This document shows positions 1-12,536 of a DNA stretch of 64,000 nt, in pieces (positions within the stretch are counted from its first letter, which is position 1; every line of letters begins with the position of its first letter). The notes beneath the pieces were generated by a model that saw nothing but the letters and a program-made list of their open reading frames with translations, was not told where the DNA came from and ran no database searches. Where the stretch lies: NCBI GenBank assembly GCA_036571765.1, contig BROE01000013.1, positions 11,311,690 to 11,375,689 of the forward strand. The letters run 5' to 3'. The DNA comes from Plecoglossus altivelis. Lineage: Eukaryota > Chordata > Actinopteri > Osmeriformes > Plecoglossidae. The translations under genes were made by a program, and so were the position numbers.

Positions 1-153
1 TGCGCACACAACGGAGTACACAACAGAAATAACTATCCTAAGAATAGGGGTGCCATCTGCGGTCACATCAATATCTTCAAGACTGCCGAATTTATCCTCT
101 TCCGAAGTCATGTTCAGCATCCCGCTCCCATTGTAATTGAGAATCTCGCCCAT
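1..153 (-). CDS. rxfp3: Relaxin-3 receptor-like GPCR, N-terminus only (runs off left edge)
   Basis: The minus strand is open from an ATG at 153 down to base 1 (51 codons). It is the first ATG after an in-frame TAG about 36 nt upstream. The peptide starts MGEILNYNGSGML, has two N-glycosylation sequons (NGS near residue 8, NMT near residue 14) and an acidic stretch. From about residue 37 it enters a hydrophobic helix, ILRIVISVVYSVVCA, which closely resembles the start of TM1 in RXFP3 (human, from memory: RILISVVYWVVCA). RXFP3 is a Gi-coupled plasma-membrane receptor for relaxin-3/INSL5-type peptides. Teleosts carry several rxfp3 paralogues and I cannot tell which one this is. The gene is head-to-head with adamts7, whose start codon lies about 1.2 kb away. 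The rest of the receptor is outside the window, so the call rests on 51 residues. Another peptide GPCR is possible but less likely. Confidence 0.65.
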   Translation of the reverse strand, partial: MGEILNYNGSGMLNMTSEEDKFGSLEDIDVTADGTPILRIVISVVYSVVCA

Positions 154-1346
154 CTTCACTGATGTAAAGGACAACAGGTGCTTTGACTAGCACTTGGTCG
201 TTAACCGATGGCATATCAAAGTCAGCATACAGTCTTCCAACTCGACACCAGTTATCTTGTTGTTTAGTTGTATCTATAACAGGAGACTGAAATGGCTAGG
301 AGCACTAAATAAAGGTTTTATATAAGTGCGCGTTCGTAGTGCCCTCCCCGCAAAGTAAGGATTGGTCTACAGAGAACTGACTGACGTTTTTGAGAGCAAG
401 CTGTTCAGTTATTGGGGGAAATGGTAGGGTACACATCTCAACTGCAAGAAACGTCATTACAAATAGCAACATGTTTAAAAAATATTATACCAGCCCGCCT
501 ACACCTAAAGAGTATTCTTTCTTTTTTGTGTTTACTGTGGGTGTAGCTGTTGCAAATCTCGTCTGTCTATAACGTGTCTAATTTCACTGCATGGATATGT
601 GGATTACGATTTGGAGAGCTTCTTGTGAAGTTATTCCGCTAGAGGGGGCAACAGATTGGACACTGGTCATCCCCTCCAGCCTCTATAGTCCTTATAATCA
701 TACGTTGACTGATGCACCTTATTACGGGGTGTGGTTATTACAAACAAGATAATATTGTCAAAATGTAGATTAATTACTGTAAACATATTATCTTAATGAG
801 TATTGCCAGATATAGAATAGAGTTGAAAGCCGCAGTGGCTCGTCTATGCCACAACTAAACTATGCCACATTATTGACATTTACAGTGCACGTGTTTTCAT
901 TCCAACAGATATTACCATAGAAAGCTAATTTTGTTTAATTTTCCCAGACTCGCATTGAGAGACGTCCACATTGTTCTCTGAAGTCCACCCTCCCACTGCT
1001 TAAGAGGGCGGTTCTTCAGCTAAGTTTGGCTTTGTAAAGAAAGTTCCGAGCTGTCATGAGCTGGTTGAAGAGACCGATGGATGGAAGAGGGAATAGAGTG
1101 GTCAGCAAATAACACAACCAGGTTAACATTCTTGGAATGCAAAAGACGCAATTGACAAGTTGTGCACAAGGGAGAACAATGTCTCAAACTAATGAAGTTT
1201 GGTTGGGTAGTCACCATTTCTCGTAATGTTTATATTTATGGTGACCGGAGGACAGTAATTTATTCCTCATGGAAAGTATTTAAAGACATCTGTTTTTTCG
1301 TGGGGAAGGAATAGGTAAATGTTCCGTTTACAATCGCTTCACCAAG
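154..1346. other. Intergenic interval between divergent rxfp3-like and adamts7
   Basis: About 1.2 kb separates the two start codons, so it must hold both 5' UTRs and both proximal promoters unless there are upstream non-coding exons. I see no coding exon and no recognisable repeat in it. The only core-promoter-like element I can support is the TATA-like motif on the adamts7 side, annotated separately. Confidence 0.6.
1277..1284 (+). promoter_or_regulatory. TATA-like element upstream of adamts7
   Basis: TATTTAAA lies 63 nt before the adamts7 ATG at 1347. A TATA-directed start about 25-30 nt downstream would give a 5' UTR of about 35-45 nt. This is positional inference only. No Inr or CpG island was verified, and a further upstream 5' UTR exon cannot be excluded. 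Confidence 0.3.
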
Positions 1347-1473
1347 ATGATTTACTTCTACCGCGGCCTTCAATCTCGTGCACAAACTCTATCTCCTTCT
1401 CACTTTATTGTCGCAGCGTTTTTTTTGGCGGTCATTGAAAACAATCCAAGTTTGGGATTTAACCATGAGGCTG
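1347..1473 (+). CDS. adamts7: adamts7 exon 1: start codon and signal peptide
   Basis: Codes residues 1-42 plus one base. The ATG is the first in frame after a TAA at 1281-1283 and has A at -3. A hydrophobic segment at residues 20-30 (FIVAAFFLAVI) fits a signal-peptide core. The exon ends GCT-G before GTAAGT. Its phase-1 end joins exon 2 to read EAESFLRELQQYEVVHP, as expected at the start of an ADAMTS7/12 prodomain. Little family conservation is expected here, so this is the least certain coding exon apart from its exact phase fit. Confidence 0.8.
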
Positions 1474-4400
1474 GTAAGTCAACTTTGTGAAATTCATGGT
1501 CTAATTCCACGGCTTTAGGTTTAAAGAAAGATGTTTAGGTTTGTCTTCTGAAACAAAGCTGGACTGTTGCACAGCCTCTTCTATAGCACATTTAATATGA
1601 TCAAATTATATCTAATGCTTGAAACTGGAGTAAATCTTCCTCAACAATGTTTTTGTATACGTTGTCGATACAGTCGGCTAGGTCGTGAGACATGCAGTAG
1701 TAGTACTACTACTAGTAGTAATAGTAGTACAGTAGTAGTTGTAGTAGTGGTAGTTTTGTGACAGGCAGGCCACCAATCAACCAAAGGCCATATTAGCACA
1801 TCCCTCTCGAGGCCTTAGATAGTTGAGAAACATTGTCATGCATCGCGCCTGTACGGCCCAATTACGGGACTATTAGAATTACATGGCCACTAGCACTGGT
1901 TTGAAGGGCGGTGTGAATTATACATCCTAATATTGATTGATACAACTCCCATCTGTTTTCAAAATGATTACATCACTGGCATGACCACAATCATCAAATA
2001 ATACTTTTCACGACCTGCGTATGTTTAAAACAAAGAACATGACACTGGGAAATACAACTGCCTTAATGTATACAAACATTTGAAACCTGATTGTAGGTAT
2101 CATATATAGGTTACTACTTTAAAAAAGGACCCATGTATTTAGAATGAATTTTACTTCTTGTTCTTTGTCTCATTTAGGAAAGATTCCATTTCTTCAGCAA
2201 AATTCAACATAAGAGTACATTCTAGCTTTCAGAGGAATTGCTGGGTATATAATTTCTGACTGAAACTCCTAGATTGTCCCTCATTAGTTCGAGAGTAAAG
2301 CCAAATCAGTCTCCTACTTTAGGCGTCTGCTCGATACTTACTTGACAGACAACCAGGATTATTAAAAAGAGAGGATTTGGAAAAGCCTTAATGCACAAGA
2401 TTCTGGTACCACTGGTATCACTTCTTAGTGAGTAAGCAAGCTTGTTAGTCCCCTCTATCCAGCCCAGCCCCATCCCATGTTGCAGTTGACCCCTTTAAAA
2501 TGTCTCCACAGTCTAGAAATGTCCCCTCGGGATAGGTGGCACAGTTCTTACAAAACCAACCATAGCAGGTGTGAAACTATGCTCCATTAGTTTGCTTTGG
2601 GCTGAAGGAGCTTTGGGACATGAAGAAGAACGCCTGGCACAATATAGAGACAATGGCAGCCCTACAGAAACCATGAAACAACTCCTAAACATCCTTGTTG
2701 AAAAGTGGCCCTGTCCTGACAAACAGCTACTGGACAGAAATACCTACCAGCATGATGTGGCAATGTCCAGTATGTGCTGGCCTTGCACACAGCAGGCTAA
2801 GGTTCAGGCTAGCTCTTTTTGCTTAAGGTACAATTTGATAAAATTATAGAAATGTATACACCAACCCTGTCTTCTATAGAATGCACCTCAATCAATTGCA
2901 CCAATCCAGTAAAATTCTCAATTCCTTTCCGATGCAGATTTTCATGGGCAGCACGTTCTGCACCCGGTGCTACTGCCCATTGAATATTGAATCAAAATCT
3001 TTAATGTGGCTTTTTGTGGGGAAAATGTGATTCTCTGAACTGGGGGTGGATGTGCCTTCGGTACAGGACTGTAGTTAGTGTTTCTAAACAAGGTGTGGGC
3101 ATGCAGTTCTCCATAATTTGACTGGCCTTAAGTCTGTGGCTTTGGCAGACTGATTGGTAGTCAATTTATCATATCTTTCGTAACATACCTTTTAGTATCC
3201 CATCATTGTATCATAAAGGAGAGGGAGAGAGACATAACTTCCTTTCCCGTTTGTTGCTTAAGGGACGAGATTAACATCGCCTTTACCTTGCCAAAACCAT
3301 GTAAGGAGAGCGAGATGAATGACATTTCATCTGCAGCAGTCTAATGAGCCATCATATTAACACTAATGGCTCCCGTAGCCACCCCCTCCATCTCGTGTCA
3401 TCTCCTTGGACATGCGCTGTCAGCTTATATTATCATACATTACAGATTACAAATGGACTTGTTCCACAACCCTATTCTTATCAGACATTAGCAATGCTGT
3501 GGAGTTTTATAGGGGTTGTCTGGGATTTCATTTTCACACTAGCAGGACTTAATAGATATTACAGTAGGTAAACCGAGCAGTGGAGTGAAATTGAAGTAAA
3601 CACGTTGACAATAAACAGTACATTTGTAGGCGGTGTGGTCATTTTGCCTGCAAGGTCTAACATACCATGTGCTTCTGTATGGACCCCTGTGTGTGTTGAT
3701 GCACATCCATGTGTTTGTGTAGAAAGAGAGATGACTCATCTCAGCACGGCAAGATGTGCATGGGGTTTTGCGACTCATAAAAAAGTCTGACTCGCATACA
3801 GCACTCAAAATTGAGCTGCATACTGAACGATAACAGAGAAAGTTGAACAGCGCGTTCAAAGTAACTTTCAAGGATCGCAAACACACTGAGAACCCCCACA
3901 GAGAAAAGAGATACACAGCCATTTTTCTAGTGGCTGAAGTGGGTTTTTGTGTGTATTTGCATGAAAGTGCTGTGTTTAGACATATGAATGACTGCCTCTG
4001 TAGAGAACCAGTCCCCAAATTCTTTCCATTCCTTTATCACTGTATTGTGTTTGTGTGTGAGTGTGTGTGCCTACATGAGTGCATGCAAACTGCTGTAGTC
4101 AATGCATTGTATTATTGTGTGTCTGGTAAATGTGTATCAAGAGAGTCCATCTCTGTGTTAGTGGAAGGATACATGTATTGTGCGCACATGCATACATAGC
4201 TGTGTGTGTGTGTGTGTGTGAACGACTTGCTGTGCTAGGACTCTGGGCCCCCTCTTCTCTTTGTTGAAGCTTGTGCCGCTGCAATCAAACTTGTTGCCAT
4301 GACAATGACTCGTGCCAGGTCAAGATGAGCATACAAAGAGGAAGGGCTGACAACTGTGACCAAACATGAGATGTTCCTGCCAACCATGCACTTGCATGTG

Positions 4401-7400
4401 CACGATGCATTTTGATGGACTTACTGTCAATTTCCCCATCTCAGATAGTGACACAGGATCTGATGCCAAATCTATCAGAGTTGGAAAACCTTCAGGGAAT
4501 GCAAGGCTTCAGGAAATGCAAAGCTTTTGGCACAAATATTCCCATATTTTTGAGACCAGTTTAGATGCATTGTCTAACCCTTTGTATTCATCTCAAATAG
4601 TGGTTGGTGGTTAGTGTGTGTACACCAGGGGTCACACTGCTGATATCTGTGCCATGTGAAACACTTTTCAATGATGGCTCAATAATGTTATTGCACATTA
4701 GTCTCAGTTTCCCATGGTAATGTAGATACCAGGAATATGATGATGTCCAGACGGTTTTGTCTATCCTTCTCTCATGCTTGTTTATAAACTCAAAGTCAAT
4801 TAGTGGATAGCGACCACATATCCTTCTCTTTTCTCTCCTTTCCCCAGAGAGTTTTCTGAGGGAGCTCCAGCAGTATGAAGTAGTTCACCCTTCTAGAGTG
4901 GATGCCAAAGGTCACTTCCTGTCCAACTTCCTGTTCCACCATGCTGGCCGGATACAGCGGCGGGAGGCCCCAGGGGATCCGGGAAGCTTAACGCGTGTGT
5001 TCTACCAATTGCAGCACGACGGCCTCAATCTACATTTCAACCTCACCCTTAACCCACACCTGCTGGCTCCTGGCTTTCTGACGGAACGCAGGTACGGTGG
5101 CTTGCAAGGTGCCAAAATACGTGGCCAGGGCTCCTTGCTGTGCCACCTTGCCGGAGAGGTTTGGGATGAGGCATCCGTGAAGGGGAGTGCAGCAATAAGT
5201 ACCTGTAATGGCTTGGTGAGTTTATGTACTGAGAATGTGTTAAAGGGTGAAGAGGATGCAAACAGGACCTGACGTTCTTGTCGAAACAGATGGGGATATA
5301 TTTAGATATTGCAGTGTTGGTTTCAAGTGGTTTGTTCAGTCCATGTCCAGAACCATCTGGTGTGTGGCATCTAGACCATACTTTTAAATATGAAGAACAG
5401 ACCCCCGTTTGAAGCTCTGAGGAAATTGAGACAAATTGATATTAATTCACAATTGTGAATATGATGGAAAAAGTTATTTGAATCTACTCTGGCATCGAAG
5501 GAAATTACCTCAAACCACCTAATATTTATGTGGTTGTGTATTCAATAATACTTCTTCTCATCTTCCCTTCCTTCAACTGTCAAGGTAAATGTTTTTGAGA
5601 GAGTTTTTATCGAAAATCCATCAAATCCATCAATCCATATTTTAACCTAAAGTTAATTCAACTTGCTATGTGGCACCTGTATTACATTGCAGAAGTAAAA
5701 CATTTGGCCCGATTGTTTCTGTTTCTGTACCCTGCCTATGGCCCGAAGCTACTGGGTTAGGCTCCAGTCACCCGTGACCCCTCAATGGGAAGAAGCGGCA
5801 CTGCAATCCCTCCCAGGGATTAGCAGTAGATAATGGATGGATGTTTCTGTAAGACACTAACAACAGAACATGGATGGAGACAAAGGCAGAATCTTAAAAT
5901 GTGTTGTCGAACATCTAAGAGATCAAGGTTTCTAAGAACATACAGTGCACATACAGTACTCTGCATGGAACTTAGGATGAATTTCATCCTACTCTATTAA
6001 GGTTGGTTCCTGAATAGTGAATCTTTCTCAATGCAAAACCCTTTTAATTATAGTTGTTTACTGCAATGTCTAGCATACTATTCTTTTTTTTTAAGCACCA
6101 ACTGAATGTTCAGCTACTGCAACAAACTATACACTCTACTCCCCTTCTGGTGCTCAGTACATAACCTCTGTGTTTCCAGGATGTGTTGCATCAGTCATTA
6201 CTGTCAATTCAGGTTTCTCTGTAAAATAAGGGGCCTGTCTCTTTGTGTTGCAGATTGACAATACAGTCTGTGTATCTGTGGGAATGAGTGTGCACGTACC
6301 AGACAAAGCCTTTCATTCTGTTGCCATTAGCGACTAAAGCTCACCTCAAATGGAATGATGTATGACGGGTGCAATTGTCTTTATATCTCCTCGCCAATCT
6401 TATTGTCAGAGGGTGTTGAACATGTCAGATGAACGAGACTCATATGGAGCAGCTGAAAATGTGGAACTGACTTCTCTTATAAAGTCTCCTATATCACATG
6501 CTGTTTTTATGGTTTTGTTATGTGATTCAAGTATATTTAAACAGTGTTAGTGCCAAAGTGATGTTTGCTACACTTGCACATTGTTATCACTATGGCAATG
6601 TGAAACAATGAGGAAAAACAACCAAAAACTAAGCCAGCATGTTCCTGAGCCATGACCAGCTGTGAGGAACCAAGGCTGGATACTATTTAACAGGACCTCA
6701 GGGAAAAACTGCAAAGAGATATGAGATTGAGATGAAATATATCCTTAAGAGGTGACTGGCATAGCATAGCATGGTACTTTGAAATAGTCTGAACCCAACC
6801 AATCCTCTGTGCTCCTTATTAGTGTATGTTATGCAGTGCAGCAGTCTCTGACATTTTGTCCAATTCTCTTTTCATGGGGCCACTATGATATGTCAGTTAA
6901 CGAACACTGGTGCTTGCACATTCATTATCTGGTAGGGGAAAAGCCAGGGAACATGAATTGTTATATTGTCTGATGCTTCATTAAGGAAATGCAACTTTTA
7001 CAACTTTCCAGTTGCCTCCCAGCTCATTTTCAGGGGTTTAAGAAAAGAAGATCAAATGAATGGCTATGATCCCATTTCATTTAGTTATATAATACTACAG
7101 CCTGTCTTTGCCACCGGGTACTATAACTTCTTTGTTGCACCCTGGTAGCGTAGACTAATACTTCTTATCTTCTATGCAGACAAAAGTACATGGTCTTTAT
7201 TTATTAAAACTGACAATCATTTAGGGAATGTAAGATATTCTTCTTAATTTAAATACCACATTTGAAACTCGGATCTCTGATTTGGAACTCTGGGTGTTTC
7301 TGGACTCAATATCTATCTGCATATTTATGTCACCAACCAGTCACCAACCAGCTCTGGAGGAGGAAAGCCCTTTAAAATTGGCTATACAAATACAATTTAA

Positions 7401-10400
7401 ATTTGAACTTACTATGACATCTTTAGTCAGAGTAAAACAGGCTAATTAAAATGGTCATCTACATAAAATATTGCAGATGTAATGATAAGAAATGATAGAT
7501 CATGGCGCTGTAATTTGATAAATGTTGTACGTAAAAAAAAGAAAAAAGATAGTTATGGTCCGATTCATTCACTGTGCTCCCCATGAGGCAGAGAAAATTA
7601 CGCTAATAATAGTAATATAATTAGTATAATACTGTATTATATGGGTATTTGATATGCAGATGAATGCAATGCCTTTAATTTCTTCCTTTATTGTGATGTC
7701 TCTCCCATACCGTAGAATGTGCAAGAACATTTTTGTCCAAGCTTTAGTAGTTTGGATCCACAAAAGTTTATATACCATGGGCTAGATATGTTTCTCACAA
7801 AAAAAGATTGTAAACACCACACCCACCTCCTACTATGCACATTTTTAATTCAAAATGTCTAACAGCATCAAAATGTGTTCCCCTCTTCCTTTCTATAGAC
7901 CGGCCTGTTTAAGCTGACCAATGATGAATTCTTTATCCGCCCATTGGAGCAGGCCAGCGGTGATTCTGGCAGGCCACAAGCCCATGTTATCTACAAACGT
8001 CATGCCTCCTCTGCCTTCAGTCACATTGTGCAGTCCATATCAGGAGAGCAGGCTTTCAACAGTACCTGTGGTGTCAAAGGTGAAACATGCACTGAGGACT
8101 TCACAGTACACGCTTGATAGGATCTCAATTGTTGTTGGTCTTGTCAGTTTGGTTTCTTGGCACCAGACAAATTAAAGCATTGCTAAAACACTTTTTTTTA
8201 AGATTTCAATTTACCAGGGGCCATCTTAAATGTGACTCCAGAGGTAGAAATAGCAGATTTTTCAATCGTACAGCACAAATAATTTCTTAAGAGACAGTAA
8301 TTACACAGTATAACTGAGCATGTCAAGTAATAAATACTACTACTGCAGTACCAATCCTAGTCATGTATGTGAATATATTTTTAATTAAGACAATCTAATT
8401 GATCCCACATGCTCCCCTGATCTCTTTTGAGAATATTTGATTAGCAGACATCCAGTGAAAAGGCACCCAGGCAGTTGGCTCATTACTTGTACAGATGAAA
8501 ATATAATTTGACTTAATTGAGCTTCGTAATTCAAGTGCAGCCTTAGCAAACCATGAAACTGTAACGTCACATAGCATATTTCTTTGACTTACAAATTGAT
8601 CCTTGATTCTCTTTTGTATGAGGGCAGAGAATAAGTCAGTTGGATGTCTTTAATATTCCACAAATGGCTTGAGACTGTTGAACTGTCTTGGAGGTTTGTA
8701 CAGTTTTTGTTGCATTTTGTTGGAAGACAACATTTGCAGAAGGAGTGATCCTACTTGAGTATCAGGGATGTTCTGGGATGAGATAGCCACCTGTCTCTGA
8801 GTGAGTTTGTGCATGTAACATCTAATTGGGTGTCTAAAACAAGTTGGCATCTGTACTTATACTGTCTGGTGCTACACAGCCTTTAATCATTTTTGTACAC
8901 AGTTTTCAGACGAGTGTTTAGCAGACACGCACAACATCTTACAACCAGAAAACGTCCTGGAACACCCCATACTACACACATCAATGGCATAATTTTGCAA
9001 CATCTGACACAACGTAACAATCCTCACTGCCCTGCTTATACATGAACGTCTCTGTTGGGGTCTTCTCCCCAGATCCAGATGGTGCTTTGGAGCGTTTCGA
9101 GAGGCAACGGGAGCGCTGGGAACGACGCCAGCGAAGGAGGAGTAGGAAGATTCGTCAGCGCTCCGTCAGCAGGGAGAAGTGGGTGGAGACGCTGGTGGTG
9201 GCTGATGCCAAGATGGTGGAGCATCATGGAAGCCAGGGTGTGGAGAGCTATGTCCTGGCCATCATGAACATCGTGAGTTGCCTAGGGCTTTAGCGCCAGC
9301 CGAGGCACTGTGTCTGTAGTTGCCAATAGAGTGTAAATGTGTGGGAAACTAAGGAAAGGATGTTTCATTACTTTTTCACATCTAGTCATGTTATATCTAA
9401 TAAACCACTGGAGATGCCAGGGGTGGTAAACTGTGACGTTTTCAGTGGTAATTCCTAAATTTTGAGTCAAGGATACTATAAGGATTTAAATAATTGATTT
9501 GACTGTTGGCAGACAAGTTAATGCATCATCATGCTATAGGCACCCTAATATCTCTTGGTCTCGCTCTCTCTGTCTCTCACTCTCTCCCTCACTCTCACAC
9601 TCTCACTCTCTCTCACTCACTCTACACAGTTCAAACCTCATAAAAAGAAGGAAGTACGAAAACAGAGTGTGGCTAAACATGTCTGGTGAATCTCAGATCA
9701 CACATTATTCATATCAGCTGTCCTTGTACCTATCAGAAGGCCCTTTACACCTGCTAAACATTCGACTATACCTCCTATAAACCCCATGGTCTATCAGAAC
9801 GGTTCTTTCTCTGAGTTCACAATATATATATTTATCGGCAGACAAATCATTCAAGATTCTACAGACGCCACAGACTTTAAGAATTTCAACTTGACTAATT
9901 GTAGTGCTCATGCTGATGTGTGTGTGTGTGTGTGTGTGGGGGGGGGGTTGGCTCTCTTGCCAAAAAACATGGTTGTAGATGTAATTTACATGTTATCAGA
10001 CCTCGATTTACTTTATTACTAGCAGATCTACTTTGTCTTATCTGTTACATGCCATCCCTCAACAACACACACACACATCTACACACACCCAAACACACAC
10101 ATACTTACTCTAAATTGTTAAGACAGTGGTGAGCTTGTTTTGTATTGTAGCTGTCTTCCAACTGTAACCTTGATACTCCCTTGTTACAAATGACAACAGC
10201 TTCCTGTCCATTGACCCTTGTGGTTTTACCATTTCCGAATTGGGGGCCAGGCTGAAGCCAGCTGGCTTCATCTATTGTCAGAACATTAGCTGTGTTTTCC
10301 AAAACACAGTGCGCTTGGTCTGACCACAGCTGCTTAAATGGGTTAGCAACGGACTGAGTCTCAGGAAAGAAGGCCGCAATGCCATTGTAGTCTCACGTTA

Positions 10401-12503
10401 GCCAGCTTCACAACAAAAAATACAGAAAGGAAGCAGCCTTTATCCTCCCCATCCTTCAAGAGGTCTTGTTTTTTGCCCACTGCATCTCCCCTTTGAACTT
10501 GAAAGCTTTAAACCTCTGTTTTGGTTGGAAACGATAGCATATGGTTTGCAAACTCCAAACAAACAGTAATGGCATCATCTTCCTCTGGGTCGACCGCTCC
10601 TCCATTGTCTAAGGATGTTGATCCAAAATGTTGAACTGTCAAAGGGGTTAACATTCTTATCAGGATGTTCTTGTCCTTGGAATAATCCTGCGGGCAAACT
10701 TAGGACCCACCTTGAAGATTGAATAATACAGTACTGAAAGTCACATGAAAATGGTATCCTCGTATTTTCTCTTATGACTGTTTCATCTATAACAACAGTT
10801 TTCAAGAGCTTCATGTGGAGCCATATCGACCTAAACATAGACACACTAGGATACAAGTACACGTAGGAGTTATAGTTATGCTCATGTAGTAGAAGTCAAA
10901 TGTAAGCATAGCTGCTATAGCTATGAAACAGGAGCATTTTCACAAATTAGTCACCTGCGAATGTTGTTAAAGGTTAGCATTTCCCTTTATTTCATAATCA
11001 TTTTGTACAGTAAGACTAGGAAACAGTGTGCTGATATGATTGATATGATTCATTATTTTATTTTTTTTGGACGTCTGTTAAAAGGCTTTAACAATCTGTT
11101 GGAGAAGTTGAGTTGGCACATGGCCTTTTAAACTGAAACCGCCATCTTTTTAAACGGTCTTTTCTTCGGGTGAAGGCTGAGGAGTCTTAGGGATAAACGG
11201 CATGCTGATGAATGACTTCCATTATTCATTGTTTTGAAGCTATGCTAGTCTCCAGTGTCTCAATGACAAAGCTACTGCACAGACAATGTGGTGTGGACAC
11301 ATTACAAATCAACAAGGACAATGATTGGAATTTGACCCTGATGTTGGGGAGAATGTTGTTGAAAGTCAATGCCCATTTAAAAAGCTGGTTTTGCTTAACA
11401 TGGCGTCCATAGTAGAGAAACGTTTTGTGTTGTTAGATGTACCAATTAGATGTATATTTTTATGTATTATAAGAAGCAGCAGTATTTTCCTGTTTTTAAT
11501 ATTATAAATTCAAGTCTTACATACCATGTAAGACTTGTCCTTTGCAATATTGGCCTTTACTCCAAGTACTTGGAAGAATTGGAACTCACAGAACCAGGAC
11601 AACTTTGCAAACTGAAAGACTGAAAATGCCATGAAAATCGTTCTTCACAATGTTCTTCAGCACATAATGTTTTCAGGGAATATTGGTTAACCTTCAATGG
11701 TATGACTAATTGCCAAAACTTTGGGATCCCCACAGGACTTTTGTTCAATATTGAACTCACCTTTTTTATTACATCCCATTTTTGAAACATCTAATATATA
11801 ATTTTGTAATAATAACTTAATAACAGGTCTTTGTCTCTACAGAAAGATAAGTTACAAAGACCTGCCCCTGTACATGCCCTCAAGGGCCTATCAACAGCAG
11901 CTGCTAGTTTGCATTTATTATTTGGCCTTCAAGGTGTTATCGGTCCTCATTCTTTTGATGGCTGCTACTCTGAATAGGGAACGTATTGTGTGATGGCTTG
12001 ACTTCAAATACAGTAGTAAGGAGGGGTAGGGAAACCTTGGTCTGATGAGTTTGGAGTTAGATAATGAACCTCTTAAAATGCAAGTGCTGAGCCAGGCAGG
12101 CAACTGCATATTAGCAGTCTGGAACCTTCTCCTTTAGTAGAGGGAGGAGAGGAAGCCAGTGCTTGGTCACTTAGAGAGATTAGCTTTCTCTTCTGTTCAG
12201 CAAAGTGGCTTAACGTTCATGTGTTTGTGTGTCTGTGTATATGCATGCATGCATGTGCATATGTGTATGATCACATCTCCAAAGTTGGATTAAAGATTGA
12301 GCTTAATATATTTTGTGAAGAATTGTTATTAAACTAGACTTGGAGTGTTCTTTAGTTTTACATTTGAAAAGAGTCCAAACAAATGTCAGGCCTATGAATA
12401 TGTTTTATTTTTTATATATATATACAGTATATAAATGCATGCATGCATACATACATACATGCATACATACATACATACATACATACATACATACATACAT
12501 ACA

Positions 12504-12536
<33 letters not shown>

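Larger units (their letters stand above)
1474..4847 (+). other. adamts7 intron 1
   Basis: 3.4 kb, GT-AG. Holds the AGT/ACT trinucleotide tract at 1694-1755 and a 20-bp GT tract at 4201-4220. Several 60-160 codon open frames occur on both strands (for example around 3540-4020), but none has a recognisable domain or splice-consistent boundary. I see no gene here. Confidence 0.75.

Noticed and set aside
2513..2849. Opposed 69- and 92-codon frames near 2.5-2.8 kb
   Set aside because: They overlap in opposite directions in intron 1, with no recognisable protein family and no exon boundaries that join the flanking exons in phase.
3539..4018. 159-codon minus-strand open frame in intron 1
   Set aside because: Overlaps plus-strand frames of similar length in GT-rich sequence, has no recognisable domain and scattered cysteines. 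Chance is more likely.
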